Positions 51,134 to 61,926 are shown, counted from the first letter of the stretch. The stretch is 64,000 bases of DNA from Nocardiopsis sp. TSRI0078 (GCF_001905145.1 NZ_LWLB01000001.1:62001-126000), one strand, 5' to 3'. Notes: a model not told the origin generated them from the letters alone. Program-made: numbers and translations.

Positions 51134-51178
51134 GGTGACTCCGAACTCATCCCTCGCGGGCACGCGGCCCGCGACGGG

Positions 51179-51400
51179 CTACTTGTAGCGGTAAACGATG
51201 CGCCCGCGCGTGAGGTCGTACGGGCTCAGCTCCACGACGACACGGTCGTCGGGGAGAATACGGATGTAGTTCATCCGCATCTTGCCGCTGATATGGGCAA
51301 GGACCTGGTGCCCGTTGTCGAGCTCTACCTTGAACATAGCGTTGGGTAGGGACTCGACAACGGAACCCTCGATCTCGATGGCGCCGTCTTTCTTGGCCAT
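51179..51400 (-). CDS. infA: Translation initiation factor IF-1
   Basis: A 73-residue OB-fold factor that binds the ribosomal A site during initiation. The sequence [40 protein letters not shown] and [20 protein letters not shown] is standard. A GGAGG lies only two bases before the ATG. The 340 bases upstream contain its probable promoter. Confidence 0.97.
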   Translation of the reverse strand: MAKKDGAIEIEGSVVESLPNAMFKVELDNGHQVLAHISGKMRMNYIRILPDDRVVVELSPYDLTRGRIVYRYK

Positions 51401-51740
51401 GTCCTCCACGCCTCGCTCATCGATTGGTTGATCAGGACAACCCGACGCGACCCCAGTGGCCTCGCATGACGCGACGGCCCCGGCGACGGCGGATGCCGTC
51501 ACCGACGCCAAGACACACTGGAAGTTCAGGCCAACTGCAGAGCGTGCGTCGATGAGAAGACGCGGCAAAGAAGGCAGACTGACCCAACAGCCCGCGTATG
51601 GGCAATGACAGTCTATCCCCTCGGAGCAAGTACTCCTAACCGGCCGGCAGAGCACCCTACACCGCGCGCCCTCGGAGGGGAACGGCCGCGCCGGGACCTC
51701 CGGAGGGGCTCTGCGGCGCGGGCCATCGGAGGGGTACCGC
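51401..51740. other. infA upstream region
   Basis: No gene is supported in this 340-base stretch. It holds a possible infA promoter (51610-51639) and, near 51650-51740 and running into the DUF1707 gene, several copies of CGGAGGGG. Confidence 0.5.
51610..51639 (-). promoter_or_regulatory. Possible infA promoter
   Basis: Minus-strand TAGACT (51610-51615) is a good actinobacterial -10 box. The -35 position holds only TTAGGA (51634-51639) at an 18-base distance. It would give a leader of about 200 bases. Confidence 0.35.
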
Positions 51741-52205
51741 CTACTTCTGCCCGCCGCCGTCGGAGGGGTTCTTCTGGACGGCCAGGACGCCCATGGTCAC
51801 CACACCCATCACGATCCCCCAGGGGCCCATCACCCACAGGAACCACGGGTAGTCGTAGTCAGTGGTGAGGAACAGGATCAGCCAGATCACGAAGCACAGG
51901 AGGTTGACCCCGGCGTACAGCGCCCACGGCACCATCAGGGCCGGGTCCCGCAGGCTGATCGGGGGCGCCACCGCGAACTCCTCCTGCCGGGCGCCCGCAC
52001 CGCGGACGTCGGCGAGGTCGCGCTCGGGCAGGTCGCCGGTGACCGTGGCCAGCTCCCCCGCGGTCCTGGCCTTGTAGACGCGGCCGAGGCGGTCGGTGAA
52101 CTCCTCGTGGTCCAGCCGCCCCTGGGCGAAGTGCTCCTGCAGCAGCTGCGCGACGCGGTCGCGTTCCGCGTCGGACGTTCGCATCGACGGCACCGGGTCG
52201 GACAC
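51741..52205 (-). CDS. DUF1707 domain protein with two membrane segments
   Basis: A 154-residue protein. The N-terminal DUF1707 ([45 protein letters not shown]) resembles the SHOCT-like short helical domain. After a linker, two hydrophobic segments follow ([20 protein letters not shown] and [20 protein letters not shown]). Function is unknown, though DUF1707 proteins often link to signalling at the membrane. GTG at 52205 is used because GAGG lies eight bases upstream. It sits between map and infA, interrupting the usual order. Confidence 0.85.
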   Translation of the reverse strand: MSDPVPSMRTSDAERDRVAQLLQEHFAQGRLDHEEFTDRLGRVYKARTAGELATVTGDLPERDLADVRGAGARQEEFAVAPPISLRDPALMVPWALYAGVNLLCFVIWLILFLTTDYDYPWFLWVMGPWGIVMGVVTMGVLAVQKNPSDGGGQK

Positions 52206-52272
52206 TGCGCACACCTCGCATCTTCACCCGGAGGCGGCCCCGTCCCCGCGCCCCGCGCGTGGAACCGAACCC

Positions 52273-53097
52273 CTACCAGGTCGGCTGGACGAACCCCATG
52301 CTGGCGATTTTATCGCGGTTGGACTCTCGCGCGGTCAGGACGACGGGGCCGTCGGCGGTCACCGCGACCGTGTGCTCGAAGTGCGCGGCCCGCTTGCCGT
52401 CCCGTGTCACCACGGTCCAGCCGTCGTCGAGCTGGACCACGTCGTGGCGGCCCAGGGTGGTCATCGGCTCGATCGCCAGGCACATGCCCTCGACCAGCTT
52501 CATCCCCTTGCCGCGCTTGCCGTAGTTGAGCACGTGCGGGTCCATGTGCATCTCGGTGCCGATGCCGTGGCCGCCGTACTCGCGGACGTTGCCGTAGCCG
52601 CCGTTGCGGGAGATGTGGCCGCCGATCGCGTGGCCGATGTCGCCCAGGCGCCTGCCCGGGCGCAGCTCGGCGATCCCCTGCCACATGGACTCCTCGCAGA
52701 CCTCCATCATCCGCAGGTCCTCCGGGCGGCCCTCGCCGACGGCGACCGTGATCGCCGAGTCGCCGTGCCAGCCCTCCAGGATGGCCCCGCAGTCGATGGA
52801 GATGATGTCGCCCTCGGCCAGCACGCGCTCCGCGCTGGGGATGCCGTGGACGACCTCCTCGTTCACCGATGCGCAGATGGATCCGGGGAAGCCGTGGTAG
52901 CCCTTGAAGGAGGGGACGGCACCCGCGTCGCGGATGACCTTCTCCGCCACGGCGTCCAGCTCCAGGGTGGACACCCCGGGCCGCACCGCGGCCCGGAGGG
53001 TGTCCAGGGCGCGGGCCACGACCTGGCCCGCCGCCCTCATCTTGGCGATCTGCTCCGGCGTCTTGATCTGCACGTCCGGTTCGGCCCTGCGAAACAT
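52273..53097 (-). CDS. map: Methionine aminopeptidase, type I
   Basis: A 274-residue enzyme that removes the initiator Met. The five metal ligands are visible: the two Asp in SIDCGAILEGWHGDSAIT, the His in GHGIGTEMHMDP, the Glu in LAIEPM and the Glu in AHFEHTV. The substrate His lies in GYHGFPGSICASVNEEVVHG. The ATG shares one base with the adk stop. The leading FRRAEPDVQIKTPEQIAKMR is usual for actinobacteria. Confidence 0.95.
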   Translation of the reverse strand: MFRRAEPDVQIKTPEQIAKMRAAGQVVARALDTLRAAVRPGVSTLELDAVAEKVIRDAGAVPSFKGYHGFPGSICASVNEEVVHGIPSAERVLAEGDIISIDCGAILEGWHGDSAITVAVGEGRPEDLRMMEVCEESMWQGIAELRPGRRLGDIGHAIGGHISRNGGYGNVREYGGHGIGTEMHMDPHVLNYGKRGKGMKLVEGMCLAIEPMTTLGRHDVVQLDDGWTVVTRDGKRAAHFEHTVAVTADGPVVLTARESNRDKIASMGFVQPTW

Positions 53098-53756
53098 CAG
53101 GAGTCGGCCCCGGCCTTCTCGATGGCGGCCTTGGCGCGGGCCGTCACCTCCTCCACGGAACCCGTGGCGGCGATGGTGGCCAGCAGTCCCCGGGCCGCGT
53201 AGAACTCCACCAGCGGAGCGGTCTGCTCCCGGTAGACCTCCAGGCGGTGCCTGATGGTCTCCTCGCGGTCGTCCTCCCGCTGGTACAGCTCGGCGCCCTC
53301 GTTGTCGCACCTGCCCTCCGCATTCGGAGGGTCGTACTCGACGTGGTACACACGGCCGCACTCGGGGCACGAGCGGCGGCCCGAGAGGCGCTTGACGACC
53401 TCCTCCTCGTCGACCCTCAGCTCCAGGACGACGTCCAGGGAGGTGTCGAGGTCGGCCAGGATGGTCCCGAGCGTCTCGGCCTGCGCGACGTTGCGCGGGA
53501 ATCCGTCGAGCAGGAAGCCCGCGGCCGCGTCGTCCCGCGCCAGACGGTCCTTGACCATGGCGTTGGTGACCTCGTCGGGGACGAGGTCACCGCGGTCCAT
53601 GTACTCCTTGGCCTTCTTGCCAAGCTCAGTGCCGCCGCTGACGTTGGCCCGGAAGATGTCGCCTGTGGACACCTTGGGAATCGACAGCTCGGACGCGAGG
53701 ATCTGGGCCTGGGTGCCCTTGCCGGCCCCAGGCGGCCCCACCAATACTGCTCGCAT
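53097..53756 (-). CDS. adk: Adenylate kinase
   Basis: A 219-residue kinase (ATP + AMP to 2 ADP). The P-loop is [31 protein letters not shown] holds the AMP-binding Arg. The LID domain is of the long type with CPECG plus further Cys and Asp residues, which suggests bound zinc. It begins directly after the secY stop and overlaps map by one base, forming the secY-adk-map operon. Confidence 0.97.
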   Translation of the reverse strand: MRAVLVGPPGAGKGTQAQILASELSIPKVSTGDIFRANVSGGTELGKKAKEYMDRGDLVPDEVTNAMVKDRLARDDAAAGFLLDGFPRNVAQAETLGTILADLDTSLDVVLELRVDEEEVVKRLSGRRSCPECGRVYHVEYDPPNAEGRCDNEGAELYQREDDREETIRHRLEVYREQTAPLVEFYAARGLLATIAATGSVEEVTARAKAAIEKAGADS

Positions 53757-55070
53757 TTATCGCAGAAAACCTTCGTAGTTCCTCTGCTGGAGGTGACTCT
53801 CGATCTGCTTCACCGTGTCCAGCCCGACACCGACCATGATCAGGATGCTCGTCCCCCCGAACGGGAAGTTCGCGTTGGCACCGGTGGCGCCGAGCGCGAC
53901 CATCGGAAGGAGAGCGATCACACCCAGGTACAGAGATCCGGGAGTCGTCAGCCTCGTCAGCACGTAGTCGAGGTACTCGGCCGTCGGACGCCCTGGTCGG
54001 ATACCCGGGATGAACCCACCGTACTTCTTCATGTTGTCGGCGACCTCAGTGGGGTTGAAGGTAATCGCCACGTAGAAGAACGCGAAGCCGATGATCATGA
54101 CGAAGAACGTCGCCATGTACACGGGGTGGGTGCCGGTGAGGAAGTACTCCTGGACGAAGGTCACCACGGGGTTGGTGGAGTCCTGGCCCATCAGGCCGAC
54201 GAGCAGCTGCGGCAGGTACAGCAGCGAGGAGGCGAAGATCACGGGGATGATGCCCGCCTGGTTGACCTTCAGCGGGATGTAGGTCGAGCTTCCGCCGTAC
54301 ATGCGGCGGCCGACCATGCGCTTGGCGTACTGCACCGGGATGCGGCGCTGGGCCTGCTCGATGAAGACCACGGCGGTGATGAGCACCAGGCCCGCGATGC
54401 AGATGATCGCGAAGACCCAGATGGAGCGCTCCTGGTACAGGCTCATGATCGAGGAGGGGAACATCGCGATGACCTGGGTGAAGATCAGCAGCGACATACC
54501 GTTGCCCACGCCCCGCTCGGTGATGAGCTCACCGAACCACATGATGATGGCGGTACCGGCCGTCATCGTGAAGACGATGGTCACCAGGGTCATGATGTCC
54601 TGGTTGGGCATGTAGGAGCTGACCGGGATGGCCCCCTGGAACAGGGCGCCCGTCCTGGCCATGGCGACGATGCTGGTGGCCTGCAGGACCGCGAGCATCA
54701 GCGTCAGGTAGCGGGTGTACTGGGTGATCTTGCTCTGCCCGGACTGTCCCTCCTTCTTGAGGGCCTCCAGCCGGGGGATCACCACCGTCAGCAGGTTGAT
54801 GATGATGCTCGCGGTGATGTACGGCATGACCCCGAGCGCGAACACGGCAAGTTGCAGCAGCGCGCCGCCGCTGAACAGGTTCACGAGCGCGTACACGCCC
54901 GACGTGTCGGCGGCGGTGATCGCCTCCATCTGGTCCCGGATCGCCGCGGAGTTGATACCCGGAGCGGGGATCACCGACCCCAGACGGAAGATCGTCAGGA
55001 TGAACAGTGTGAACAGCAGCTTGTTGCGCAGGTCGGGCGTGCGGAATGCACGAACGAACGCACCTAGCAC
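53757..55070 (-). CDS. secY: Protein translocase channel subunit SecY
   Basis: A 437-residue, ten-helix channel of the Sec system. Typical segments are RNKLLFTLFILTIFRLGSVIPAPGI at the start, LLQLAVFALGVMPYITASIIINLL in helix 2, and GVGNGMSLLIF in the loop after helix 5. The C-terminal RPGRPTAEYLDYVLTRLTTPG and FGGTSILIMVGVGLDTVKQIESHL are conserved. GTG is the start, with AGGAGG upstream. A hairpin and an unusual 282-base gap precede it. Confidence 0.97.
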   Translation of the reverse strand: MLGAFVRAFRTPDLRNKLLFTLFILTIFRLGSVIPAPGINSAAIRDQMEAITAADTSGVYALVNLFSGGALLQLAVFALGVMPYITASIIINLLTVVIPRLEALKKEGQSGQSKITQYTRYLTLMLAVLQATSIVAMARTGALFQGAIPVSSYMPNQDIMTLVTIVFTMTAGTAIIMWFGELITERGVGNGMSLLIFTQVIAMFPSSIMSLYQERSIWVFAIICIAGLVLITAVVFIEQAQRRIPVQYAKRMVGRRMYGGSSTYIPLKVNQAGIIPVIFASSLLYLPQLLVGLMGQDSTNPVVTFVQEYFLTGTHPVYMATFFVMIIGFAFFYVAITFNPTEVADNMKKYGGFIPGIRPGRPTAEYLDYVLTRLTTPGSLYLGVIALLPMVALGATGANANFPFGGTSILIMVGVGLDTVKQIESHLQQRNYEGFLR

Positions 55071-55213
55071 GTCTCCTCCTGCGCGGCTTCGGCGGCGGAA
55101 CGGGTTCCAGACATCGCGGCCGATCCTGAATCGTCGTAGAACGTCAGCTCCGGGCGGTCGCCCGTTGCTCGGAAGTATTCACAGTACGTCAACTGGTGAA
55201 CTCAAACAGATGG

Positions 55214-55226
55214 CACTGTAACAGTG
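55214..55226. promoter_or_regulatory. CACTGT-A-ACAGTG dyad upstream of secY
   Basis: A perfect 13-base dyad in the rplO-secY gap, in a stretch less GC-rich than its surroundings. It is a possible operator or part of the secY promoter. Confidence 0.35.
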
Positions 55227-55278
55227 ATCACTCGGCAGTTGAGTTCGCGAGACATAACGATCACCGCTCACAACGCGC

Positions 55279-55328
55279 GGGGGCGTCCGCCGGCAGGTCC
55301 CTCACGGGCCTGCCGGGCGAACGCCCCC
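55279..55328 (-). terminator. Hairpin between rplO and secY
   Basis: A long stem (about 20 paired bases per arm with two mismatches) begins 25 bases after the rplO stop codon. It suggests that the spc operon ends or attenuates here and that secY-adk-map can have its own promoter. Confidence 0.7.
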
Positions 55329-55352
55329 GGTCGCACATGGCGGGGAGATCCC

Positions 55353-55817
55353 CTACAGCTCGGTGACGGAGCCACCGGCAGCGGTGATCTTCTCCTTGGC
55401 CGAGGAGGAGAACGCGTTCGCGCTCACCTGCACGGCGGAGGTGATCTCACCGGTGCCCAGCACCTTGACGAGCTGGTTCTTGCGAACCGCGCCCTTGGCG
55501 ACCAGGTCCTCGACGGTGACCTCGCCGCCCTCGGGGTAGAGCTCGCTCAGCTTGTCCAGGTTGACGACCTGGTAGGTCGTCTTGAACCGGGCGTTGCTGA
55601 AGCCCTTGAGCTTGGGCACCCGGCGGATGAGGGGCATCTGACCGCCCTCGAAGCCGGGGCGCACGGTGTTACGAGCCTTCGTGCCCTTGGTGCCGCGACC
55701 CGCGGTCTTGCCCTTGGACGCCTCGCCGCGACCCTTGCGGATCTTGGCCTTGTTGGAGCCCGGGGCGGGACGCAGGTGGTGCAGCTTGAGCAGCTCGTCG
55801 GGGTTGTAGTCGCTCAT
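55353..55817 (-). CDS. rplO: 50S ribosomal protein L15 (uL15)
   Basis: A 154-residue protein. [35 protein letters not shown] is the rRNA-binding basic start, [18 protein letters not shown] is conserved, and the rest forms the globular part. It overlaps rpmD by four bases (ATGA). Confidence 0.96.
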   Translation of the reverse strand: MSDYNPDELLKLHHLRPAPGSNKAKIRKGRGEASKGKTAGRGTKGTKARNTVRPGFEGGQMPLIRRVPKLKGFSNARFKTTYQVVNLDKLSELYPEGGEVTVEDLVAKGAVRKNQLVKVLGTGEITSAVQVSANAFSSSAKEKITAAGGSVTEL

Positions 55818-55999
55818 TCGGCAACCTCCTCGACAGAGACGAGGTGCGCGACGATCGTGATCTGCCCGCGAACCTCAGGGCGGTCCTCACGGACGGTGGA
55901 CTTGCCGATCCGGCCCAGACCGAGCGACTGCAGAGCAGCGTGCTGCTTCTCCTTGCCGCCGATCTTGGAACGGGTCTGCGTGATCTTGAGCTTGGCCAT
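55814..55999 (-). CDS. rpmD: 50S ribosomal protein L30 (uL30)
   Basis: A 61-residue protein: [22 protein letters not shown] at its start and the conserved [21 protein letters not shown]. It lies two bases after rpsE and overlaps rplO. Confidence 0.96.
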   Translation of the reverse strand: MAKLKITQTRSKIGGKEKQHAALQSLGLGRIGKSTVREDRPEVRGQITIVAHLVSVEEVAE

Positions 56000-56001
56000 G
56001 G

Positions 56002-56604
56002 TCAGGCTCCTGCCTTCGCCTCAGCGCGAGCACGCAGCATGGCGGCCGGGGCGACGTCCTCGATCGGCAGGCCACGGCGGGCGGCGATCTCCTCGGGCTG
56101 GTTGAGGCCCTTCAGAGCCGCCACGGTGGCGTGCACGATGTTCAGCGGGTTGGACGAGCCGAGCGACTTGCTCAGCACGTCGTGGATGCCGGCGCACTCC
56201 AGCACGGCGCGCACGGGACCACCGGCGATAACACCGGTACCCGGAGCGGCCGGACGGAGCAGGACGACGCCGGCAGCGTCCTCGCCCTGGACCCGGTGCG
56301 TGATCGTGCCCTGGATGCGGGGGACGCGGAAGAAGTTCTTCTTCGCCTCCTCGACACCCTTGGCGATCGCGGCCGGGACCTCCTTGGCCTTGCCGTAACC
56401 GACACCGACCATGCCGTTGCCGTCGCCGACGACGACCAGGGCGGTGAAGGAGAAGCGACGGCCGCCCTTGACGACCTTCGCGACCCGGTTGATGGTCACG
56501 ACCTTCTCGATGTAGGAGACACCCTTGTCTGCGGCGCCGCCGCGGCGATCGTCACGGCGATCACGCCGCTCGCCACCGGCGCCGCGCCGCGGTGCTGCAG
56601 CCAT
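56002..56604 (-). CDS. rpsE: 30S ribosomal protein S5 (uS5)
   Basis: A 200-residue protein involved in decoding fidelity. After an Arg/Gly-rich extension ([18 protein letters not shown]) the core reads [21 protein letters not shown], and [21 protein letters not shown] and [15 protein letters not shown] are diagnostic. The chosen ATG gives the usual actinobacterial length. Confidence 0.96.
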   Translation of the reverse strand: MAAAPRRGAGGERRDRRDDRRGGAADKGVSYIEKVVTINRVAKVVKGGRRFSFTALVVVGDGNGMVGVGYGKAKEVPAAIAKGVEEAKKNFFRVPRIQGTITHRVQGEDAAGVVLLRPAAPGTGVIAGGPVRAVLECAGIHDVLSKSLGSSNPLNIVHATVAALKGLNQPEEIAARRGLPIEDVAPAAMLRARAEAKAGA

Positions 56605-56653
56605 CAGTGGTTCCTCTTCTCGTGGTTGATCTTGGCCGTTACAGAGGTCATCG

Positions 56654-57034
56654 CTAGAACTCCAGCCCGCCCTCGCGCGCCGCGTCGGCGAGCTTGGCGA
56701 TACGCCCGGTGTACTGGTTGCCACCGCGGTCGAAGACGACGGTGGAGATGCCAGCGGCCTTGGCGCGCTCAGCGATGAGCTGGCCGACCTTGGCGGACTT
56801 GTCGGACTTGGTGCCCTCGGCGGCACGCAGGTCGGCCTCGACGCTGGAGGCGGCGGCCAGGGTGTGGCCCCTGGTGTCGTCGATGACCTGCGCGACGATG
56901 TGCTTGGAGGAGCGGAACACAGCCAGGCGGGGACGCTCGGCGGTACCGACGACCTTCTTGCGCACGCGGAACTGGCGGCGCGTACGAGAGGTGGCGCGCT
57001 TGGAGGTCCGCTTACGGCTCGAGGTGATAGCCAT
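56654..57034 (-). CDS. rplR: 50S ribosomal protein L18 (uL18)
   Basis: A 126-residue 5S-rRNA-binding protein. [20 protein letters not shown] and the C-terminal [25 protein letters not shown] are diagnostic. It follows rplF by two bases. Confidence 0.96.
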   Translation of the reverse strand: MAITSSRKRTSKRATSRTRRQFRVRKKVVGTAERPRLAVFRSSKHIVAQVIDDTRGHTLAAASSVEADLRAAEGTKSDKSAKVGQLIAERAKAAGISTVVFDRGGNQYTGRIAKLADAAREGGLEF

Positions 57035-57036
57035 GC

Positions 57037-57573
57037 CTACTTACCAGCCTTTCCGGCCTTGCGGCGGATGTGCTCACCCTGGTACCGCACGCCCTTGGCC
57101 TTGTACGGGTCAGGCTTGCGCAGACCGCGGATGTTCGCGGCGACCTGTCCCACCAGCTGCTTGTCGATGCCCTCGACGTGGAGGAGCGTCGGCTTCTCCA
57201 CCCGGAAGCTGATGCCCTCCGGGGGCTCCACCACGACGGGGTGGCTGTAGCCCAGCGAGAACTCCAGGTTGGAGCCGCGGGCCTGGACGCGGTAACCCAC
57301 ACCGTGGATCTCCAGCGTCTTGGTGTAGCCCTTGGAGACGCCCTCGACCAGGTTGGCGATGAGCGCACGGGTCAGACCGTGCAGCGAGCGGTTCTCCGGC
57401 TTGTCGTCGGGACGCGCCACCGTGAGCACCCCGTCCTCCAGGGAGGCGGTGATCGGCTCGGCGATGGTGTGCTTCAGTTCGCCCTTCGGCCCCTTGACAG
57501 TGACGTCTTGCCCGTTAATCGTGACTTCGACGCCCTTGGGGACCGAGAGCGGCAGTCGACCGATTCGCGACAT
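57037..57573 (-). CDS. rplF: 50S ribosomal protein L6 (uL6)
   Basis: A 178-residue protein near the GTPase centre. [20 protein letters not shown] at the start and [35 protein letters not shown] near the end are standard for the family. It follows rpsH by 16 bases. Confidence 0.97.
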   Translation of the reverse strand: MSRIGRLPLSVPKGVEVTINGQDVTVKGPKGELKHTIAEPITASLEDGVLTVARPDDKPENRSLHGLTRALIANLVEGVSKGYTKTLEIHGVGYRVQARGSNLEFSLGYSHPVVVEPPEGISFRVEKPTLLHVEGIDKQLVGQVAANIRGLRKPDPYKAKGVRYQGEHIRRKAGKAGK

Positions 57574-57589
57574 GCTTCAATCTCTCCCT

Positions 57590-57988
57590 CTACCAGACGT
57601 AGGCGAGGACTTCGCCGCCCACGCCACGCTTCTTGGCCTGCTTGTCAGTCATCAGGCCGCCGGACGTCGAAATGATCGCCACGCCGAGGCCACCCAGCAC
57701 CCGCGGCAGGTTCTCCTTCTTGGCGTACACCCGCAGACCGGGCTTGGAGACCCGGCGGATGCCCGCGATCGAACGCTCCCGGGTGGGGCCGTACTTCAGG
57801 TCCAGGACGAGGCTCTTGCCCACGGGGGCCTCCTCGGTCCGCCATCCCTGAATGAAGCCCTCCTGCTGGAGGATCTCGGCGATGTGCGCCTTGATCTTGG
57901 AATACGGCATGGTCACGGTGTCGTGGTAAGCCGAATTCGCGTTGCGCAGACGTGTGAGCATGTCTGCGATCGGGTCGGTCATCGTCAT
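57590..57988 (-). CDS. rpsH: 30S ribosomal protein S8 (uS8)
   Basis: A 132-residue assembly protein of the small subunit. [20 protein letters not shown] at the start and [37 protein letters not shown] at the end are diagnostic. In E. coli S8 is the repressor of the spc operon. Here a 277-base gap with several hairpins lies directly upstream, which would be a natural place for such control. Confidence 0.97.
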   Translation of the reverse strand: MTMTDPIADMLTRLRNANSAYHDTVTMPYSKIKAHIAEILQQEGFIQGWRTEEAPVGKSLVLDLKYGPTRERSIAGIRRVSKPGLRVYAKKENLPRVLGGLGVAIISTSGGLMTDKQAKKRGVGGEVLAYVW

Positions 57989-58101
57989 GGCCGACTGGCC
58001 CTTCCTCACCGCGGTTTCCGAGTGCGGGCCTTCCCAGGGCCTGCCCTTCCACGGGACATGCGTCCCGCGAAGGTGCACAAACGGACCTACGGCGTGGTCG
58101 T

Positions 58102-58135
58102 GGGCACCGCGGTCCCCTTCGGGACTGCCGTGCCC
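58102..58135 (-). promoter_or_regulatory. Hairpin in the rpsZ-rpsH gap
   Basis: A 15-base arm pair with 13 matches (GGGCAC...GTGCCC outer stem), about 115 bases before rpsH. It is one of several hairpins in this gap and may be a leader element for rpsH. Confidence 0.45.
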
Positions 58136-58215
58136 TGATGGTTGGATGTTGCAGGACCGTGCCGCCTGGTGCGGTCACGATCACTTCTGTGAACCACCGA
58201 GCGGTGGCGCTTCGG

Positions 58216-58257
58216 GGGGCCGACTCCGCGCTCGGGAACGAGCGCCCGGTCGGCCCC
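58216..58257 (-). terminator. Two-part hairpin after rpsZ
   Basis: An outer 9-bp stem (58216-58224 with 58249-58257) and an inner 7-bp stem with a 4-base loop, nine bases after the rpsZ stop codon. It looks like a terminator or attenuator inside the spc operon. Confidence 0.6.
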
Positions 58258-58265
58258 GCCGGAAA

Positions 58266-58451
58266 CTACCAGCTCGACTTGGTGATACCGGGCAGCTCGC
58301 CCCGGTGCGCCATCTCGCGGAAGCAGATACGGCACAGGCCGAACTTCCGGAAGACGGCACGCGGGCGGCCGCACCGCGAGCATCGAGTATACGCGCGAAC
58401 GCCGAACTTCGGCTTCCGCTGCGCCTTGGCGATCAGGGACTTCTTGGCCAT
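58266..58451 (-). CDS. rpsZ: 30S ribosomal protein S14 type Z (uS14)
   Basis: A 61-residue zinc-binding S14. Four Cys ligands are present, in CSRCG and CRICF, as in the short Z type. It starts [20 protein letters not shown]. The zinc-free long form used under zinc limitation is not in this window. Confidence 0.96.
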   Translation of the reverse strand: MAKKSLIAKAQRKPKFGVRAYTRCSRCGRPRAVFRKFGLCRICFREMAHRGELPGITKSSW

Positions 58452-58461
58452 GTGTTACCCC

Positions 58462-59037
58462 TCAGGCTTCCTTGAACGGGAAACCGAGCCGCTTGAGCAG
58501 GCTGCGGCCCTGGTCGTCGGTCGTGGCCGTGGTGACGACCGTGATGTCCATCCCACGCTGCCGGTCGACCTTGTCCGGGTCCACCTCGTGGAACATGACC
58601 TGCTCGGTGAGCCCGAAGGTGTAGTTGCCGTTCCCGTCGAACTGCTTCGGGGACAGGCCACGGAAGTCCCGGATACGGGGCAGGGCCAGCGAGAGCAGCC
58701 GGTCGAGGAACTCCCACATCCGGTCGCCGCGCAGCGTGACGCTGGCGCCGATCGGCTGGCCCTCGCGCAGCTTGAACTGCGCGATGGAGTTCTTGGCCCG
58801 GTTGATCTTCGGCTTCTGCCCGGTGATCGCCGACAGGTCGGCGACCGCGCCCTGGATCAGCTTCGCGTCACGAGCCGCCTCGCCCACGCCCATGTTGACC
58901 ACGATCTTCGTCAGACCGGGGACCTGCATGATGTTGGCGATGTCGTGCTCCTCCTTGAGGGCAGCGACGATCTCGTTACGGTACTTCTCCTTGAGCCGCG
59001 GCATCGGAGGGGCCGTGATGTCGTTGGTAACCGTCAT
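58462..59037 (-). CDS. rplE: 50S ribosomal protein L5 (uL5)
   Basis: A 191-residue 5S-rRNA-binding protein. [44 protein letters not shown] and the [27 protein letters not shown] end are diagnostic. Its start shares one base with the rplX stop. Confidence 0.97.
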   Translation of the reverse strand: MTVTNDITAPPMPRLKEKYRNEIVAALKEEHDIANIMQVPGLTKIVVNMGVGEAARDAKLIQGAVADLSAITGQKPKINRAKNSIAQFKLREGQPIGASVTLRGDRMWEFLDRLLSLALPRIRDFRGLSPKQFDGNGNYTFGLTEQVMFHEVDPDKVDRQRGMDITVVTTATTDDQGRSLLKRLGFPFKEA

Positions 59038-59342
59038 CAGATGTCCTTACCGGTGCGGCGGGAGACCCGAACCTTGGTTCCGTCTTCCTCGAAGCGATAG
59101 CCGGCACGGGTGGCCTTGCCGTCCTCCGCGAGCGCTACGTTGCTCACGTGGATCGGGGCCTCCTTGGTGACGACCTCACCCTGCTGGCCGCCCGCCGGGT
59201 TGGCCTTCCTGTGCTTCTTGACCAGGTTGACGCCCTCGACGATGACACGGTCTTCCTTCGGCATGGCCTTGACGACCTTGCCGGTGGCACCCTTGTCCTT
59301 GCCGGCGAGGACGATGACCTCGTCGCCAGATTTGATCTTCAT
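59037..59342 (-). CDS. rplX: 50S ribosomal protein L24 (uL24)
   Basis: A 101-residue protein: [22 protein letters not shown] at the start (KOW motif), then [15 protein letters not shown] and SRRTGKDI at the end. It is an assembly initiator of the large subunit and lies three bases after rplN. Confidence 0.96.
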   Translation of the reverse strand: MKIKSGDEVIVLAGKDKGATGKVVKAMPKEDRVIVEGVNLVKKHRKANPAGGQQGEVVTKEAPIHVSNVALAEDGKATRAGYRFEEDGTKVRVSRRTGKDI

Positions 59343-59345
59343 CGC

Positions 59346-59714
59346 TTAGAGCACCTCCGGCGCCAGCGAAATGATGCGCATGTACTTCTTGTCACGCAGC
59401 TCACGGCCGACAGGGCCGAAGATGCGGGTGCCTCGCGGGTCCCCACCGTCCTTGATGAGCACGGCAGCGTTCTCATCGAAGCGGATGTAGGAGCCGTCGG
59501 GCCGGCGGCGCTCCTTGACGGTGCGCACGACAACGGCCTTGACGACGTCGCCCTTCTTGACTCCAGCGCCAGGCAGGGCGTCCTTCACCGTGGCGACGAT
59601 GGTGTCGCCGATCCCGGCGTAGCGCCGACCCGAGCCACCGAGAACACGGATGGTAAGGATCTCCTTGGCACCCGTGTTGTCGGCGACCTTGAGTCGCGAC
59701 TCCTGCTGAATCAC
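59346..59714 (-). CDS. rplN: 50S ribosomal protein L14 (uL14)
   Basis: A 122-residue protein. [29 protein letters not shown] at the start and [24 protein letters not shown] at the end are standard. The GTG start gives the exact family length. It opens the spc operon, 104 bases after rpsQ, beyond a hairpin. Confidence 0.97.
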   Translation of the reverse strand: MIQQESRLKVADNTGAKEILTIRVLGGSGRRYAGIGDTIVATVKDALPGAGVKKGDVVKAVVVRTVKERRRPDGSYIRFDENAAVLIKDGGDPRGTRIFGPVGRELRDKKYMRIISLAPEVL

Positions 59715-59778
59715 GTCTGCTCCTGATGTGATGCGTGCGGTCCACTGCCGCACGGCTAGGTGGTCTCACCCCTCGCGC

Positions 59779-59807
59779 CGGCGGCCGACACCTGGTGTCG
59801 GCCGCCG
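59779..59807 (-). terminator. Hairpin at the S10/spc boundary
   Basis: Fully complementary 14-base arms around a single central base, 11 bases after the rpsQ stop codon. The position matches the classical boundary between the S10 operon (ending rpsQ) and the spc operon (starting rplN). Confidence 0.72.
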
Positions 59808-59818
59808 ACAGGCTGGGG

Positions 59819-60091
59819 TTACTTAGCCTTCTCCAGGATCTCCACGATGCGCCAGCGCTTCGTCGCGGAGAGCGGCCGGGTCTCCATCAGTCGGACCCGG
59901 TCGCCGACGCCACAGGAGTTCGCCTCGTCGTGCGCCTTGTACTTGGACGTCCGGCGGATGACCTTGCCGTACCTGGCGTGCGTGATGCGGTCCTCGACCT
60001 CGACAACGACGGTCTTGTCCATCTTGTCGCTGACGACGTAGCCCTCGCGCACCTTGCGGTAGTTGCGGGTCGCGGTCTGGTTCTCACTCAT
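59819..60091 (-). CDS. rpsQ: 30S ribosomal protein S17 (uS17)
   Basis: A 90-residue OB-fold protein. [39 protein letters not shown] and [20 protein letters not shown] are diagnostic. It overlaps rpmC by four bases and closes the S10 operon. Confidence 0.97.
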   Translation of the reverse strand: MSENQTATRNYRKVREGYVVSDKMDKTVVVEVEDRITHARYGKVIRRTSKYKAHDEANSCGVGDRVRLMETRPLSATKRWRIVEILEKAK

Positions 60092-60342
60092 TCGGCTGCT
60101 TCCTTCGACTCCTGCGCCGACTCACCAGACAGCGGGGCGATGCCCAGCTCGTGCTCCCGCAGGACCGTGTAGATCCGCGCGATCTCGCGCTTGACGGTAC
60201 GCAGTCGGCTGTGGTTGTCGAGCTGGCCGGTGGCGGCCTGGAAGCGGAGGTTGAAGAGCTCTTCCTTGGCTTCCTTGAGCTTGGAGACCAGGTCCTCGAC
60301 GGACTGGTCACGGAGCTCATGGGCAGTCACGGACTTGGCCAT
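60088..60342 (-). CDS. rpmC: 50S ribosomal protein L29 (uL29)
   Basis: An 84-residue protein near the polypeptide exit tunnel. The helical hairpin [37 protein letters not shown] is diagnostic; an acidic C-terminal extension ([13 protein letters not shown]) is actinobacterial. It shares one base with rplP and overlaps rpsQ. Confidence 0.96.
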   Translation of the reverse strand: MAKSVTAHELRDQSVEDLVSKLKEAKEELFNLRFQAATGQLDNHSRLRTVKREIARIYTVLREHELGIAPLSGESAQESKEAAE

Positions 60343-60755
60343 CACTCCCCCTCCCGCGTAACAAACTTGCACTTCATCGGGAGCTTGTGCATCGCACGGC
60401 GCATGGCCTCCTTGGCCACGGCCTCGGGCACGCCCGACAGCTCGAACATCACGCGACCGGGCTTGACCGGCGCGACCCACCACTCGGGCGAGCCCTTACC
60501 GGAGCCCATGCGGACCTCGGCGGGCTTCTTGGTCAGCGGGCGGTCCGGGAAGATGTTGATCCACACCTTGCCGCCACGCTTGATGTGACGCGTCATGGCG
60601 ATACGAGCGGACTCGATCTGGCGGTTCGTCACGTAGGCCGACTCCAGGGCCTGGATGCCGAACTCGCCGAAGTTGATCGTCGTGCCGCCCTTGGCCTTAC
60701 CGCGCAGGTCCGGGTGGTGCTGCTTGCGGTACTTGACCTTACGAGGAATAAGCAC
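60342..60755 (-). CDS. rplP: 50S ribosomal protein L16 (uL16)
   Basis: A 137-residue protein at the A site. [18 protein letters not shown] at the start, [38 protein letters not shown] and [23 protein letters not shown] are standard. The GTG start has GGGGAG seven bases upstream. Confidence 0.97.
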   Translation of the reverse strand: MLIPRKVKYRKQHHPDLRGKAKGGTTINFGEFGIQALESAYVTNRQIESARIAMTRHIKRGGKVWINIFPDRPLTKKPAEVRMGSGKGSPEWWVAPVKPGRVMFELSGVPEAVAKEAMRRAMHKLPMKCKFVTREGE

Positions 60756-60757
60756 TG

Positions 60758-61557
<800 letters not shown>

Positions 61558-61558
<1 letters not shown>

Positions 61559-61926
61559 TATCGGGTCCTTTCCTTCGTCTTGGACGAGGCGCCCGAGCGC
61601 TCAGCGACGACCACGGTGATGTGGCTCGTACGCTTGGTCACCCGGAAGGCGCGGCCGAAGCCTCGCGGACGAATGCGCTTCAGGGTCGGACCCTCGTCCA
61701 CCCACGCGCGCTCGACCACCAGCGTCTCGCGGTCCAGCTTGTCATTGTGCTCGGCGTTGGCGACGGCACTAGCCAGTACCTTGCCAACGGGCTCGCTCGC
61801 CGACTGGGGCGCGAACCGGAGCACCGCCTGTGCCTCGTCAGCGGGCAACCCGCGAATAAGGTCCACCACCCGGCGGGCCTTCCGGGGCGTAACACGGACG
61901 AACCGTGCCTGTGCCCTCGTTCCCAT
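61558..61926 (-). CDS. rplV: 50S ribosomal protein L22 (uL22)
   Basis: A 122-residue exit-tunnel protein. [20 protein letters not shown] and the [26 protein letters not shown] loop region are standard. The ATG is preferred over an upstream GTG because GAGGG lies seven bases before it. Confidence 0.96.
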
